From Taxillus chinensis (Eukaryota > Streptophyta > Magnoliopsida > Santalales > Loranthaceae), in contig CM042085.1 of assembly GCA_023512835.1 (NCBI GenBank), positions 5,586,062-5,650,061 of the forward strand: DNA of 64,000 nucleotides, read 5' to 3'. This document shows, piece by piece, positions 22,001 to 35,704 of the stretch (positions are counted from its first letter, which is position 1; each line of letters begins with the position of its first letter). The notes under the pieces are model-generated. The model searched no databases. It was not told where the DNA came from and worked only from the letters and a program-made list of their open reading frames with translations. Both the position numbers and the translations under genes were made by a program.

Positions 22001-22011
22001 CTATATATAAA
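22001..22011 (+). promoter_or_regulatory. TATA box of the ascorbate oxidase gene
   Basis: CTATATATAAA lies about 88-98 bases upstream of the chosen start codon at 22099, a normal distance for a plant TATA box with a 60-70 base leader. Confidence 0.6.
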
Positions 22012-22098
22012 GTCATCACGCACAAAGGCCATAGTCATCGCAAATTGCCTACATATGCTAGACCTCTCTCATTGGTTCCCACGAGAAAGAGAGAGGAG

Positions 22099-22612
22099 AT
22101 GGGTGAGGCACGATTTTTAGGGGGCGCTCGGGGTTGGGTTGGTGTTGTGTTCTTATGTTCGTGTTTGGTTGGGGAGTGCTTGGGAGCCAAGGTTCGGCAC
22201 TTCAAATGGGAAGTGGAGTACATGTTCTGGTCGCCGGACGGGGTCGAGCGCGTGGTGATGGGCGTCAATGGCCAGTTCCCTGGCCCCACTATTCGGGCCA
22301 AGTCCGGCGACACCGTCGCCGTCGAGCTCCACAATAAGCTTCACACCGAAGGCATTGTGATTCACTGGCATGGCATCTTACAGGTGCGTACGTTTGCGCT
22401 TTCATTCTCGAGGGCTCATCTTTTTTCTTTTAATTAAATATTTAAATTAAGCTTGCCTTTTTTAATTGGGTTGATTAATTTTCAGAAAGGGACGCCATGG
22501 GCAGATGGAACCGCATCTATTTCCCAGTGCGCCATTAATCCCGGGGAGAGCTTTACATACAGGTTCAATGTTACCAGGGTACGTCTTATTAATTAATTTC
22601 TGTCTGCTAATT

Positions 22613-22663
<51 letters not shown>

Positions 22664-25600
22664 GTATATGCTCCTTTTTATTTAATTCTTTAATATTTTT
22701 TTTTATTTTCCTCTTTAACAAGATTATAGTCTTATTTACGGGCACATATTTCTTTTCTCTCTCTCTCTTTTTCTATGTAATGGTGACTCTGTGATGGCCA
22801 GTCTATAGGGCAGCTTTAGTGATCTGGGCTCATAATCATTCGTATATAAATCAATCTCACTAGCTCGTGTGTGACAGTGACAATAAATAGACATGCAAAA
22901 TGCAAATTTTATTTTATTGGAATAAAATAGACGGAGAGAGTTCATGTCATGTACTCATAACATATTCTTATGCAATCTGTATTAACTAAAGTCGGGTGGA
23001 GATTCAAAAAGTAGTGGGAGAGGAAACCAAGTCAGAGCCAACTCGGCCGAGAAAGTAACCTGTGATGTATTTGGAAAGCAGGAGAAAGAAGCGTTCAAAT
23101 TCTCAACTACATCAAAAATGGCATTGGTTTTTAAAACAATTTCATACGACAGCATAATTTTAATAAAAAAAACTTCAGACGCACTGCATCATGCATAAAG
23201 GATTCAGAGAAGACTATGTTATTTTAAAGAATCAAATAATTAAAAAAATCAGAGAATCTTTGAAAATATCAAAGAATATTTTTATTTTAAGTTAAAAATA
23301 ATTTTTTTAAAAACATTTTATGTACGATATCAAAAATAACAATGCTTTTTAAAAATAAAAAAAACACCATATCAAAACATACGGTCTGTTACTATGCAGC
23401 AGCACAAAAATCAGTAATCTATTGCCATAGAGAATGATACTGTAGCATCATATGCAAGCAAGCTGTGCACTGCCCATCGACAATAAGCTCAGGTCTCGAA
23501 TAATATTATGATTTAGTTAGTATACGGTCAGGCACGCGGCCGGCTATTCTGGTCCCTCGTGGGGTGTACTTTTAATACATATTCGCAGGCTCTCTCGAAT
23601 CTGGTGTTCTCTCTCTGTCTCAATGCTTTAATTTGCATTGTCATGTCAAAAACAATAAAAAGTAAAAACAGGACGCTTTTTAAAATACGTTTTGATATCA
23701 AGAATATATGGCAAAGCAACGCGCAGCTGAGGTGGTTCTTGAATATGTTTTGTTTGCAGCCAAAGCAGACCAGACAATGAGACAATAATACAATTAGTCA
23801 ATTAGGTAATAGCATAGCACAGGGATGGACCATAATTATTTTTTCGTTATATATTCGAAGGCCCAACACCATCATGGGTTTTTATTTATTTATTTATTTT
23901 TATAACCATAATGATAACCACATGTATCATCATCACCACACGTTTATTGTTTCCACTACCTACGTGATTGATTGTTTGATTCGTGTGTATTGTATTGTGT
24001 ATGGGGATGGGGGGGAACGGGATCTGGTGCAGGCGGGAACATACTTTTACCATGGACACTACGGCATGCAGCGGTCGGCGGGGCTGTATGGGTCCCTGAT
24101 TGTGGACGTGGGCGACGGAGAGACGGAGCCGTTCCACTACGACGGCGAGTTCAGCCTGTTGTTGAGCGACTGGTGGCACCAGAGCGTGCACGACCAGGGA
24201 GTGGCTCTCTCCTCTCGGCCCATGCGTTGGATCAACGAACCACAGGTGCGCCTGCGTGCTTGCGCGCTTCCCCTTTTTCCTTTTTCCACTCGGGTTTATT
24301 AAATTATTTTTAAAAATAAAATTATTTTTTAAAATATTTGACTATTGAATTTAGTGTGAAAGTATTATTTTAAAAATATAATTATTTTTTAAAATAGTAA
24401 GTTTAATAAATTTAAAATTATTTACGGATAATATAAATTTATAATTTATAATTTTTTAAAAATAATTTTATTTTGAAAAGTACCGATAAACCAACCAACA
24501 TCATTTTTGTAAATGATTTTTCATTATTTAAGTTTATAATTTTAAAAATAATATCATTATTGTTTCTGCGTTGACAAGTAGTGTTTCATTTGAAATGATG
24601 TTTAGGGAGTCCAACGCCACTGCTGTTTGTCTTTTCATCCGTAAATGAAAGCCTTCGATTTAGACACCGTACCTAATGGTTGGAAATTACTCACCGTGAC
24701 AGCGCCAACTGCGAATTAAAAAAAGCGTCTCATCTAATTATTCACCTTCCACTATGGCACTATATATATGATTATTATTTAGCGGGCGCATATATATATA
24801 TATATGTATGTATCTTTCAGATGGGTGGGTGACGAGTTGACCACACGTCGATGGCTACACCGTTAATGGAAGTCTCTCTCGTGGACATGCTTGGACATGG
24901 TTTGAGCCACTCTGCACGCATTTGTCGCATATATTATCTACCCTTGTCTTGACCGTTTTCATTGAATCAGGATCATTTGCTTAACAACAGTAGTACTTTA
25001 GATTAAAACTAGGTTATTTTACTATTTTTAATTTTAGATTTATATTGTATTGATATGTATTTTTTAAAAGAAATTATAAAAATTACGTAATTTTAATCTA
25101 TTATACATACAGAAATCCGAACTCATTTATATTTACCTCCTTTATAATTAATACTATTTAACTTATTTTTCTTTCAAAAAAATGTAGTCATTGCAGTTCC
25201 AACGTTTTATGCAATTGTGTGAGGTATAGTCTATGATTCTAGTTAGTTCAGATTTTGGGTAATGAATTTGTGATTTTATGTTAGTACTAGAGTAGATGTC
25301 TAACAATTATTCATCATATATTTCGCTTGATAGCCATTTGACCTATTTTTTCAACAATAAGGCCTCACAAAATTTGCACGCGTTACTTTTGTAAAAGAAA
25401 AACGAAATGTAGCAATAAATACGCAGCTAATTATTAAGTACCCACTTTGCAAAAATCAAGCCTTCATATAGCGTGACGGGGCATCCTAGCCTTTTTGTTT
25501 TTTTATTTTTTATTTCCAATCATTTGGTGATTATTTTTATTAGAAAGACTTGCTATTAGTGTTTAGTAGTGATTGAATCATGACATGTACCAGAATAAGA

Positions 25601-28600
25601 CTTTCTAGTAGTTTTTTTAAATTTTTATTTTGACACTAATAACGCTTTCTAATGCAAGGTTTTTAACTCACAATCTCTACACGCACCTCTACCACTAGCC
25701 TCGCGGGGCAAAGACTGACTTAAGACTTTTTAGTAGTTCACAAATCACAATGATATGATTTTTGCTTTTTTTTTTCTCCGGAAATTTTGGGCCTTTTTGA
25801 TTTGCTATAATTATTTTTTAAAATAAAATTATTTATTTATTTATTTATAATTTATTTTTTTATTAGTTTTTTTCAGCTTTCGTCCCCCACCACCCCAGCT
25901 TTTTTTGGTATTGTTTTAGTCACTGTCGTCGAATCACTGATCCCTTCCCTCACGCAGACACTGCTGATGAATGGGCGAGGACAGTACAACTGTTCGCTAG
26001 CGGCGCAGTCTAGCAACTCTTCCCTCCCGCAGTGCAAGATAAGGGGAAACGAACAATACGCACCCCAGATTCTCCACGTTCGTCCCCACAGGACGTATCG
26101 GCTCCGACTAGCCAGCACCACTGCACTCGCCTCTCTTAACCTACAAATCGGGGTAAATTTGTCTTTACGTTATTATTTTTCATAACTTAAAATTGTTTTC
26201 ATCTTCTTATTATAATTTTAAAAAAACAAAAAAAACAAAACAAAACAAAACTTGGATTCTACGTCCGCCAAAAAAACGTGATTATAAAATTGGTTTATTA
26301 TAGTTTCTCGTGTTCTGAATCATAGTTTAAAACCATGTAAGCAAAAAATATTATCGTTGTAGGCGATCGAGGGCAAGATGACACAGTTTCGCATGATACA
26401 TTATAATAATAATAATTGAGAAACACTTGCATCTAAATTAAAATGACTCCACTATAGATTTCTCGTATATTATAAATGATCACTTAAGATTGTTCACGTG
26501 ACACGTGACTAAACACTTTCTCCAATTTTGTTATCCAGTACATTTGCTGATTGATTTGCATGTGTATAATTGCAAAAAAAATATTAATGACTTTGTTTCT
26601 GGACTCTCTCTCTCTCTCTAAATATATATTTGTAATTATAACCGATGCATAATATAATATTATTAAAATAATATTCAAAATTTTATATATTATCTGCCTG
26701 ATAATCTGGAATACTTGCACGCACCCACCGCAACCCCAATATCAATCCATATATATACTATTAGATTAGATTATGGATATGGATATTATTATGTCAATCT
26801 GTATGGATATATATATATATATACTGTTCAAAAAATGAATACAATCCGTATATTATTGAAAGACACGCAAAAACAAAGTCACTTTAATTTACAGCATGGT
26901 AATAGGAATATGATTATTTTCCCATTAGGAGGTGCCTTTACATTTATTTGGATTGGGAGCCACACGATTCGAATCCGGGTCTCATCATCATCAAGAACTA
27001 TGACACACAGAAATGATTAAAAAAGGTTGTACGAAAAAGTGCATGAATGGTGCCCACTGATCACCATGGGCCACTCCATAAAGCAACCCTATTTCTCAAC
27101 GCCTTATAATTATTGCCACTGGGCACACAGTGGTAGTCACTAGTAGGTAGGGGTCATTTCTTGTCAATGGCCTTATTGTGAGCCAATATGAGCGCACTCG
27201 TGATTTGCCCTTACGTTTACTGTCATGAATCCCGCGGTGTGACACATCTTCTTCCCTCACATGGGGAAGGAACCGTTGGGATAAATATAAAAACTTTTCT
27301 CGCATGCATAGTCAGTAATCACCGTTTAGTGTCTCTGATGTGCCGTGGTGATTAGATTATATAATATCGGTAATGTGTTGTCAGCAGCGACTTCGCAGAA
27401 TTTATGGAAACTATTTTTATCAGCACCTCTTTCAGTATTTTAAAAAACTTTCACATCACTTAAATATTGCATCATGTCATTGGGAATGGTTCAGAGTTTT
27501 AAAAAAACTTGCTCTTACCTGTGTAAGAGCAACATCCAAACTCACCTTTTATATTTATATATATATTTGATGAACTTAGTTATTTTTAAAAATAATATTA
27601 TTTTTAAAAATTATAAATTTTATAATATTAGAGAAATACAAAATACAACTTTACTATTTCCTTCTTCCAAAAAAAAAAAACACGAGGGTCGTTTGATGCA
27701 TTAGCTCCCTCAACACATGGGTCAACGATCCACTCCTGCTTTTACCCACAAGTTTGACCTGCACGTGCCCATTGGGCGGACCTGTGCTCCTGTGTTCAGG
27801 CCTCAAAAACTCCTTTTTAAACCCAAGTGAACACTTTCACGACGCAATCTTTTAAATTTTAAAAAGTTACATAAACGTTTTTTAATCCTTCATTCACTTT
27901 TAAAAAATATTTTTTAAAAAAAAAACTTCATGAATCGGAACGGATCTTTTTGTTGCATGCCAACCTTGCTGACTAATCGATCGGTTGCTAACAGTACGAT
28001 GTTTACGGTTGAGTCCATCCCGATACCTCGGTTTATCCGAAAAAGAAAACATGTTAGATTTTATTGATTTATTTATTTTGCAGGGGCACAAGATGGTGGT
28101 AGTGGAGGCGGACGGCAACTACATACAACCTTTCACCGTCGACGACATGGACATTTACTCCGGCGACAGTTACTCCGTCCTCTTCAGAACCGACCAAACC
28201 CCCAACAACTACTGGCTCTCGTTCTCGGTCCGAGGAAGAGAGCCCCGAACCCCTCCCGCGCTCACCATCCTCAACTACCGCCCCACCTCCGCCGGCAAAA
28301 TCCCGAGGACCGCGCCGCCGACGCCGCCGCTGTGGAATGATTACGAACACAGCAAATCCTTCATCAAGCGCATCCTCGCCCGCATGGGCTCCTCAACGCC
28401 GCCGCGCAAGGCGGACCGTCGGATTGTACTCCTCAACACCCAGAACAAGATCGACGGGTATACCAAGTGGGCTATAAACAACGTGTCGCTGGTGTTGCCA
28501 GCCACCCCTTACCTCGGGTCACTGCGGCTGGACCTGCGGGGGGCCGGGTGGCCGCCTGCGCCGCCGCCGGACAACTACCCCAGCGATTACGACGTGATGA

Positions 28601-29046
28601 GCCCGCCGGCGAACCCCAATGCGACGTACGGAAGCGGGGTTTACGGGCTGCGGTTGGGGTCCACGGTGGACGTGGTTCTCCAAAACGCGAACGCGCTGTC
28701 GGCGAACACCAGCGAGATACACCCGTGGCACCTGCATGGGCACGACATGTGGGTGTTGGGCTACGGGGAAGGAAAGTTTGTGGAGGGGACGGATTTGAAG
28801 AGGTTGAACCTGAAGGACCCGCCGCTAAGGAACATGGCGATGGTGTTTCCCTACGGGTGGACCGCGCTGCGGTTCGTCGCCGACAATCCGGGCGTTTGGG
28901 CGTTTCATTGCCACATTGAGCCCCATCTGCATATGGGAATGGGGGTTGTATTCGCGGAAGGGGTGAAACGGGTTGGTCGGATTCCGGATGAGGCTCTGGC
29001 GTGCGGCTTGACGGCCAAGGTGTTGATGAATGGTCACCGTCCGTGA
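22099..29046 (+). CDS. L-ascorbate oxidase (secreted multicopper oxidase), five exons
   Basis: Exons 22099-22383, 22486-22578, 24033-24245, 25958-26152 and 28084-29046. All junctions are GT-AG, every intron is phase 0, and the joined product is 582 residues, the usual family length. The enzyme oxidises ascorbate to monodehydroascorbate in the cell wall and reduces O2 to water. An N-terminal hydrophobic segment (about residues 13-27) is a signal peptide. All copper-binding motifs are intact: HWHG (H89, H91), YHGHYGMQ (H133, H135), [11 protein letters not shown] (H475-H482), and [12 protein letters not shown] with C538, H543 and axial M548 of the type 1 site. The C-x5-H-x5-M spacing is as expected. 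ILNGRGQ-like ([14 protein letters not shown]) and [14 protein letters not shown] blocks support ascorbate oxidase rather than laccase. An in-frame upstream ATG at 22045 would add 18 residues before the signal peptide and is less likely. The coding exons are GC-rich; the introns are AT-rich and long (1.4-1.9 kb for introns 2-4). Confidence 0.93.
22612..22664. repeat. (TA)n microsatellite in ascorbate oxidase intron 2
   Basis: Interrupted TA/CATA repeats shortly after the intron 2 donor. Confidence 0.9.
25538..25653. repeat. Short imperfect inverted repeat in ascorbate oxidase intron 3
   Basis: ATTAGAAAG...TATTAGTGT at about 25539-25560 is mirrored by ACACTAATA...CTTTCTAAT at about 25633-25653. 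They could form a hairpin with a loop of about 70 bases. Possibly a small MITE remnant. Confidence 0.5.
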
Positions 29047-29568
29047 GTGGAAGCCGCCTTGGGTTGTGTTGTTGTGAACTCGGTTCGTAGTGAGTATTAG
29101 TAGGCTACTAGCTAGCTAGCTTCGGTGCCTACGAAATTCAATTCCTCGTTGTAGTGTTTGCTTCTATATATGCATGCTGTTTTGCAGTTTGTTTGTTCTA
29201 GAGCAAGAGAACTCACCCATAGGGACCAGAGCTGAGCTGGGGATCCACAAAATAAATCAAAAAATACATGAAAAAAAAAAAGAAAGTAAAAACGAAGTAA
29301 CAGATGAATGAATTAATTCGGATTAATTACCGGAAGTGTGATAATTTCAGTTTGATATTTAAAATTTTAAAATATTGTTGACTACTTCATTAAGTTAAAA
29401 TGGAAATTGATCCACGATATGCTTTTGGGTAGGATAAAGGATTTTTATGTGATTAGTTAGCAGGAGTTAAATATGAAGTGTCTCAATTTTACCTGATTTT
29501 AATGAAAAATAATTAAAATATTATTTTTGATTTTTGTGTTAATAATACGAGTAATATTACATACGAGG

Positions 29569-29612
<44 letters not shown>

Positions 29613-30444
29613 GTTCATCGGTTACAGTTTTTGCGGTAATGTTAGCCATAATTTTATAATTATACGTATAATTTCTCATCGAATTCTAAATTAGAATGCA
29701 TTTTCAATTCGATTTATGTCACATCATCATCCCATATATCGGAGCTTATTCATCACAGGCTTTGTTTCGTTGCAATGGGGAAATAACAAAAAAAACAAAA
29801 ACAAAAGAAAACAAAAAATTAGGCTGGGTACTAAAACAAAAAAGGGGCCCAGACGGAACCTCGAATAATGGGCCTGAAGAGTGAGGAGGCATCGTACATG
29901 GACTTAACGTAGCCCATGTTTGATGTTTCTTCTCCTCTCTTTATCTGTTTTATTTATCCTCCCACCCCCACTCACCTCCCCCGCGCACGCATGATATGTT
30001 GATATAGCTTGTTTTGGGCAAAGTTTATTTAAGCAAATAAAATCGAAAAAAAAAAAAGAGTAGAAAAATAATCCCGAAAAGCTGCATGGTGGAGAAAAAG
30101 GGAATTAATTAGTGTTAATTATGCACACAAACCACACGTGCCTCTAACCCTACCCACCCCTACCACTGCTAGCTGCTAGGGTAGCAGTAGCACGCTCTTC
30201 ATATAAAAATGTTGGTAGCCGGCAAAAGTGAGTCTGCCAGTTTACTCGTAAAAATGTGCGTCTTGAAATTCCCAGGTGGCACTGCTGTTTCACTTTCACC
30301 AAGCGTCAAGGCCTCGGAGATCATTTATACTGTGGTCAGCATCCTGGGTTAAATCGCAGAAACGTCTGATTCACGCGTTTTGATGCATCCAGATTTATTT
30401 TTATTTTTATTTTTTACAAATTAATTACATTATATATCGAGTGA
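29047..30444. other. 3' flank of ascorbate oxidase gene and intergenic DNA
   Basis: A possible polyadenylation signal AATAAA is at about 29251. A (TA)n tract runs 29571-29609. No other gene is supported. Confidence 0.5.
29571..29609. repeat. (TA)n microsatellite
   Basis: About 19 uninterrupted AT repeats in intergenic DNA. Confidence 0.95.
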
Positions 30445-30452
30445 TAAATAAT

Positions 30453-30890
30453 TAAGGGTGTTACAACTGATAACTGATAGGGGGTCGGCCGGGCTCAGCC
30501 CGCTAGGCTTATTTTTAAATATGTCAAAATTATGAGGCTCAATTTATTTTTTAATAATTTTTTTACTTTAAATATATATTTTTTTAAATTTTATTAGTTT
30601 TAGTTTCTAGAGATCAAATATAACATTAAGGTGGTAAAACAAAGTATGAGCACATTATATAAACTGTTAATATATTAAATTAAAAAAATCAAAAATAAAA
30701 ATAAAAAACTTACAGGCTGACTGCTAGCCTGTGGACTTAGCCCGCTTGAATCCATAGCTTATGAGTCTGAGTCCGTTTTGATTCGCATATAAACGAGTTA
30801 GATTTTACAAGCTTAGCCCACCAAAAAATGCGAGTCAGCCCGCATGGATGGTGACTAGTGAGTGAGCTAAGAGCCTATTTAACATCCCTA
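30453..30890. mobile_element. hAT-type MITE (438 bp) with perfect 8-bp target duplication
   Basis: The left end TAAGGGTGTTA and right end TAACATCCCTA are inverted-repeat ends of the TAGGGGTGTNAAA type found on non-autonomous hAT elements. Both sides carry TAAATAAT (30445-30452 and 30891-30898), an exact 8-bp target site duplication, the hallmark of hAT insertion. The interior has GC-rich subterminal parts (CAGCCCGCTAGGC; AGTCAGCCCGCA) and an AT-rich middle, with no transposase. Confidence 0.85.
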
Positions 30891-30898
30891 TAAATAAT

Positions 30899-32430
30899 GA
30901 TGTAGCCTGTCTTTATTTGTAGTTTTAGTTTTTTGTTTTTACTTTATTAGAATTTAAGTTATAAGGGAGAGGATGCATTTTTTACTTTATCCTGTTTTTC
31001 ATTGGATTATTTGCACTCCTCCTCATTATATTTTTGTTTCAACCGAGGTATTTAAAGGTATAAAGATATTATGATAATAGAGTCAAGAGATTAAAAGTTT
31101 GTGTGCTATGTTATATAATAACAGCTTAAAGAACCTTAGTCTTTAAAGTCCTAAATCTTAGATCTTAAATATAATTTTTATATGATAATCGGTTACACTC
31201 ATTTATGATAGCCATCAATTGGGATTGAAAAAAATAATATTATTGTATATATGTATTAATATAATTTATAAAATAGGACAAATACTAATTTATGCATGTA
31301 TAAATAAGTAACTGTTATTTATACAGTAAAATAAATAAATAAAATAAATAAATAAAAACATCACGTTACTGGAAATGATGTATTATGAATAACAAATTTG
31401 GGTATAATAATACACCTTATATATTATAATGAAAGACAGAAAAAGAAAGCCAGTGTTATACCCTTTTGTTTATCTACGTAGAAAAAAGGCGGAGATGATT
31501 TTTACAGACAAGACAACACATACCTTTTGACTTTTCTATTACAACAATATTAATGTAAAATCAAAATTTATATCGGTTTATATTAAATATAAAATCACAG
31601 GGATTATACATTTTAGGATTTAGACCATTTTTTTTTTTTTGAAATCTCGATTTTGATATCCAATCAAAACTTTTGCTTCGGCCCGGTGGATTGCTGTGGT
31701 CCGGCGCGTGAATCCACGGTCGACCGAAGTGTTAGTGGTTGTTTTCGGACGCAGCCATCTACTGGTGGTGGTGGTGGTGGTGGATGGGATACCCCACACG
31801 GAGGCACAAACAAAACCCCTTCAAAGACGAAACCAAAAATCTTCGTCCGTGACTAACACGGCGTTGACGCCGCCTACGACAAAGCCGCCGTGATCATTGG
31901 TGTAGCAGTAAGAACATTATTTTATTTTATTTATTTTTATTCATTTTTTTTATATTTATTTAGAATAATAGAACATGGCCAGGTCACACTGGAATACCGG
32001 GTTTTAAATTTTAAAATTGTTTTAAATTAATATGTTAATTTTTTTAAAGTGTCTCCACTTCCACCTCCCCTGGTCTAGAAAAAAATTGTCCCCATCATTT
32101 TCCATAGTTTCCGGACCACTGTCCCTCCCCAAAAGCCTCCCCTAGAATAGAAATCACCCCCCTCTGCCTAATTTAATTCATGTGTTTATTTTAACTAATT
32201 AACATTTATTTAAAAAAAAAAAAAAAAAGGAAACAAGATTTTATTTCAAAATAAGGTCCAAGCAAGATTCAACAACTTTCAAAATAGGCCACCCACAAAC
32301 ATAGTTGAGCTTAGAGACAGGGAGTCCCTTCACTAATCACCACCGGCCAAAACAATGGAGAGAAAAAGAAAAATATGAATGACCACAACCGGATTTTTAT
32401 TTATGGCTTATGGCTTAGCTATGTATGTAT
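30899..32430. other. Intergenic DNA
   Basis: AT-rich with no supportable gene. A GC-rich patch with a (GGT)n run lies at 31676-31880 and gives only short, low-complexity frames. Confidence 0.5.
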
Positions 32431-33092
32431 ATGTGTATGTATTATTGTTTTTAGTAGTTCCTGCCTTCGCGTATTTTTCAATGATCCAAACGCATACATT
32501 TTATAGCATAACAAATTAAGTAAAAACCCAAACCAGAACGACAGGGGATCCAAGTCAGTTTGGAAAAGCAAAGCATTAGGGGGCATCTGTCCGTAATCAA
32601 GGGGGGTGTCATAGAACCACCATTTTTATTCACAAATCGCCATTCAACAAGGGCACATAAAAAGTCAACACCAACACAAATTTCAAACAAATGAAGAAAT
32701 CCTGGTGATGGGTGAACCGGAAAGCAGGATTCACCTAGATTATTTATGTGACAGCCATACATATATGACATATATGTATATGTAACTTTGAACAACAACC
32801 GGGTGAAATGGGTCTTCTTCCTACTATATTTTATTAGCCCGTCCGGATAGAACCTGCAAGCTTGAAAGTCTAGGCTGACATTGAAGGAGAACTACCATTC
32901 TAACAGTAAACTTAGCCACGTAAATTGATACCTGATGGCGATAGGCCAATGCCCAGTTGGATATACACCCACCTGCCTCTCAGGATATACAGTTTCAGAC
33001 CAAATCATACACCTACCGTAATTTTATCTAATATGTGACAGCGCTTCACTGGCACCAAAATGGAACATCCAGCGGCTTTGATGATGAATCCA

Positions 33093-34892
33093 TTACCATC
33101 CTGGGAATCCTTCAGAGTACTCCCCGGGGGGAAAGTTGAATGGGGATCCAAACATCGAATAGAAAGAATTCTCATTGGGGTTGGCTGCGTACTGAGAATT
33201 CAGAACCTTATGAATGTCGAACTGACCAGCCTCCCTGGGAAACATCTGATTAGTGGGCTTGTTGGATTCTTCGAACATGCTACCCCCAACCACAGGTCCT
33301 TGACTGCAAACGTAGAAGTTGTTCTGACCTTTAGGCTGCACTAAATTTTGCTGTTCTGACACCGCAGGAGGGCCTGTTGTTTCCTTGGTGCCTTGAATAT
33401 TTGTGTCATAAAATGACATGAGCTCACCAATCGTCTTCTTCCCATCTTCTGGAACTCCTAGCCCGGATAAATCAAAGGAAGGAGCTGCGTTACCCACGGG
33501 AGTAGTTGGCTTGGATTGAGCATAGGATAGAGGGAAAACAACCGGCTTGACTTCGTTAGCATGAAAATTTGACGACCCAAAATCAGATGTGTTGGTTCTG
33601 TATGGACAAGTAAGTTGATGGTTGTCCCTCGAAATTCTATCCAGAAAACCAGGGCGAAGTTCACCACAAGGACATTGTTGGAATTCACATGTGTAAGTCC
33701 TGTGATCCATGATCATGTTCAGATCTCCTTGTGGATTCCTCTTCCTTACAAATTCTGTGTTGTTAATCACCTCTCCTTTGATAGAATAAAGAGGTTGTTG
33801 AACTGATAGCCTATCTCCCATTCTATCCAACCCAAAATTTGATAGATTGAGATTGTCGGGTTTGCACTCCAAGTCAAAGTTGGGATCATCTTCAGCCCCT
33901 TCAACGTCATACTCGCTGCTATCATTTATGATATATGACCCACTCCCACTGGCCGAGGACAGGGGGCAAGAATCAGGGTCAAGCTCCCGGGCCAAGGATT
34001 CCTCCTGGTTGATGATGGCCAGCCAAGTAGCACTCTCCTTAGCTGTCATTTTGTCCTGCAAGCACTTAGACTGTCTCACAAGCTTGCGAATCTTAGAGAT
34101 ATCGGGTGACATGTGCTTGATCACTGCTGTAAGAACACCCACTTTCCATGCCTTCTTCAAATCATGAGGCTTCTTGTACGGTGGAAGGCCTTGATCCTTC
34201 GGCAAACCCAGCTGAGGCCACCACTCCTCGTTACCAGTGGGCCACCATGGGGGTGGAACCCCTTTCTCTAATGGAAACCGTCTCTGTGGGGGATCACAGT
34301 GCTGCATGAGCGCCGATAACAGTGAACCAAGAGTAGTATCTTGGAGCTCTTGTAGTGTGTGTGGTGTCGGACCACCAGGATTACACCCTTCATTCCTGCC
34401 CGGGATTGAATTATCTACTTGGTACTTGGCTATGGCAGCCGGGCCATTCCGATCAAATCTCACCTTCTCTTTCCACCACTCTCTCAAATTATCAGAGGCA
34501 CCACTCACTGGTTTCCCCTTCTCGGGGATAATCCCATAAACAAAACCCTGAGCCTTACAAACTTCCATCATCTTTAGCATGTACTTCAAGATACCGTCCT
34601 GGGCCCTAGACATCTTCTTCCTCCTCGCCTGCTCCTGAGATTGCCTCTGCTTCGCAACATCAAGGCCTTCCTTGCATTTGCTCAGTTCCTTGAGCCGCTT
34701 CAGGCGCATTTTATCCCTCCACATCCTCCTCTCGAGTTCATCAACATCCATCTCCTCATCTGTGGACTCGTCCTCCACACCATGGTCCTGCTCAACCTGT
34801 GGGATACCCCCATCTCCTCCAACTGCAGGACCAGGCTGACCCGACATGAATTCTAGGTCGCCACAGAATCCAATTTCATCAAACATCAACAT
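33093..34892 (-). CDS. EIN3/EIL ethylene-signalling transcription factor
   Basis: Intact intronless coding sequence of 599 residues, close to Arabidopsis EIN3 (628) and EIL1 (584). EIN3/EIL proteins are nuclear activators at the end of the ethylene pathway that bind promoters such as that of ERF1. Domains in order: family N-terminus MLMFDEIGF; acidic stretch [20 protein letters not shown] (about residues 42-61); basic stretch RLKRLKE; and the conserved DNA-binding core, roughly residues 130-290, with [58 protein letters not shown] and [18 protein letters not shown]. The C-terminal half is less conserved and ends in [15 protein letters not shown]. The start at 34892 is chosen because it gives the family's opening MxMFDE. 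A further upstream in-frame ATG at 34934 lies in what looks like a 5'UTR intron. In the family, activity is controlled mainly by EBF1/2-mediated protein turnover. Confidence 0.95.
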   Translation of the reverse strand: MLMFDEIGFCGDLEFMSGQPGPAVGGDGGIPQVEQDHGVEDESTDEEMDVDELERRMWRDKMRLKRLKELSKCKEGLDVAKQRQSQEQARRKKMSRAQDGILKYMLKMMEVCKAQGFVYGIIPEKGKPVSGASDNLREWWKEKVRFDRNGPAAIAKYQVDNSIPGRNEGCNPGGPTPHTLQELQDTTLGSLLSALMQHCDPPQRRFPLEKGVPPPWWPTGNEEWWPQLGLPKDQGLPPYKKPHDLKKAWKVGVLTAVIKHMSPDISKIRKLVRQSKCLQDKMTAKESATWLAIINQEESLARELDPDSCPLSSASGSGSYIINDSSEYDVEGAEDDPNFDLECKPDNLNLSNFGLDRMGDRLSVQQPLYSIKGEVINNTEFVRKRNPQGDLNMIMDHRTYTCEFQQCPCGELRPGFLDRISRDNHQLTCPYRTNTSDFGSSNFHANEVKPVVFPLSYAQSKPTTPVGNAAPSFDLSGLGVPEDGKKTIGELMSFYDTNIQGTKETTGPPAVSEQQNLVQPKGQNNFYVCSQGPVVGGSMFEESNKPTNQMFPREAGQFDIHKVLNSQYAANPNENSFYSMFGSPFNFPPGEYSEGFPGW

Positions 34893-34908
34893 CGCTTGCA
34901 ACAAAATG

Positions 34909-35704
34909 CTAATGAGAGTGGAAAAAGAAAACAAATTCCAATATCTCTCTCCCCCCCGCTCTCTCTCTTTCCTCCCCTAAAGTATTTACCTTTAACTGGG
35001 AAATCACTCAAATTACATAGCCTACAAAACAAACAAAAATAATAGAGAAACTCAGCAGCAGCTATACATAATTGGAGCATTGCAGGCGATAAATTTATAA
35101 AAAAAAAAAAAAAAACAAAAACAAAGGGACAGCAAACAGTTTCCTCGCACCCCCCAAAACAAAAGTTCATACAAATATATAGATAGGATCATACCCATCA
35201 AGGACAAATCCTGTTTCTGCACAAATTTATATCTAAAACCCATAAATTAAATTTCAAAAAAATATTACAACATAAAATTACAAATTCCAAACCCAATTGA
35301 CGATCCATTGATCTTCCAGATCTTGCTGTCTGTAACGGGGATATAATAAGAGCCACTTCCGACAAAGCAAAAACAAAAACAACAACAACAACAAGCTCCA
35401 AAGTAAAGTAAACGGAAAGGTAAGCGGACCAAATTCATTTGGGTCCGTTTGAATCTAAGAAAAGTCCGGGATTTCCGGGAAAATCAGCATATGTTTGAAA
35501 CTAACAACGGAATGAAATTTTCCAAGAAAAGAGAAAGAAACGAATCCAACAAAACCTAGAAGGCTCACAGCAGCAAGTTCTTAGCGCGCGGGAAGAAAAA
35601 AAAAAGGGTGGATTCAACAACACATTGAAATTTCAAGGGAGTTCAATACAACATGAACCGATCCATGTAAATTAAAACATAAATCAATCAACCAAAGCCG
35701 ATAC
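34909..35704 (-). other. Probable 5'UTR intron of the EIN3/EIL gene
   Basis: On the minus strand there is a good donor AAG|GTATCGG (exon end 35705) and a good acceptor with a pyrimidine tract, CCACTCTCATTAG|CATTTTG (exon start 34908). The intron would be 796 bases and end 16 bases before the start codon. A 5'UTR intron is common in this gene family. It is not supported here by transcript data. Confidence 0.55.

Noticed and set aside
26940..26990. GATTCGAATCC, a tRNA T-arm-like sequence in ascorbate oxidase intron 4
   Set aside because: No acceptor stem, D-arm or anticodon arm could be arranged around it.
28467..28919. 150-codon frame inside ascorbate oxidase exon 5
   Set aside because: It is a shadow frame of a GC-rich exon. 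The true frame carries all copper ligands.
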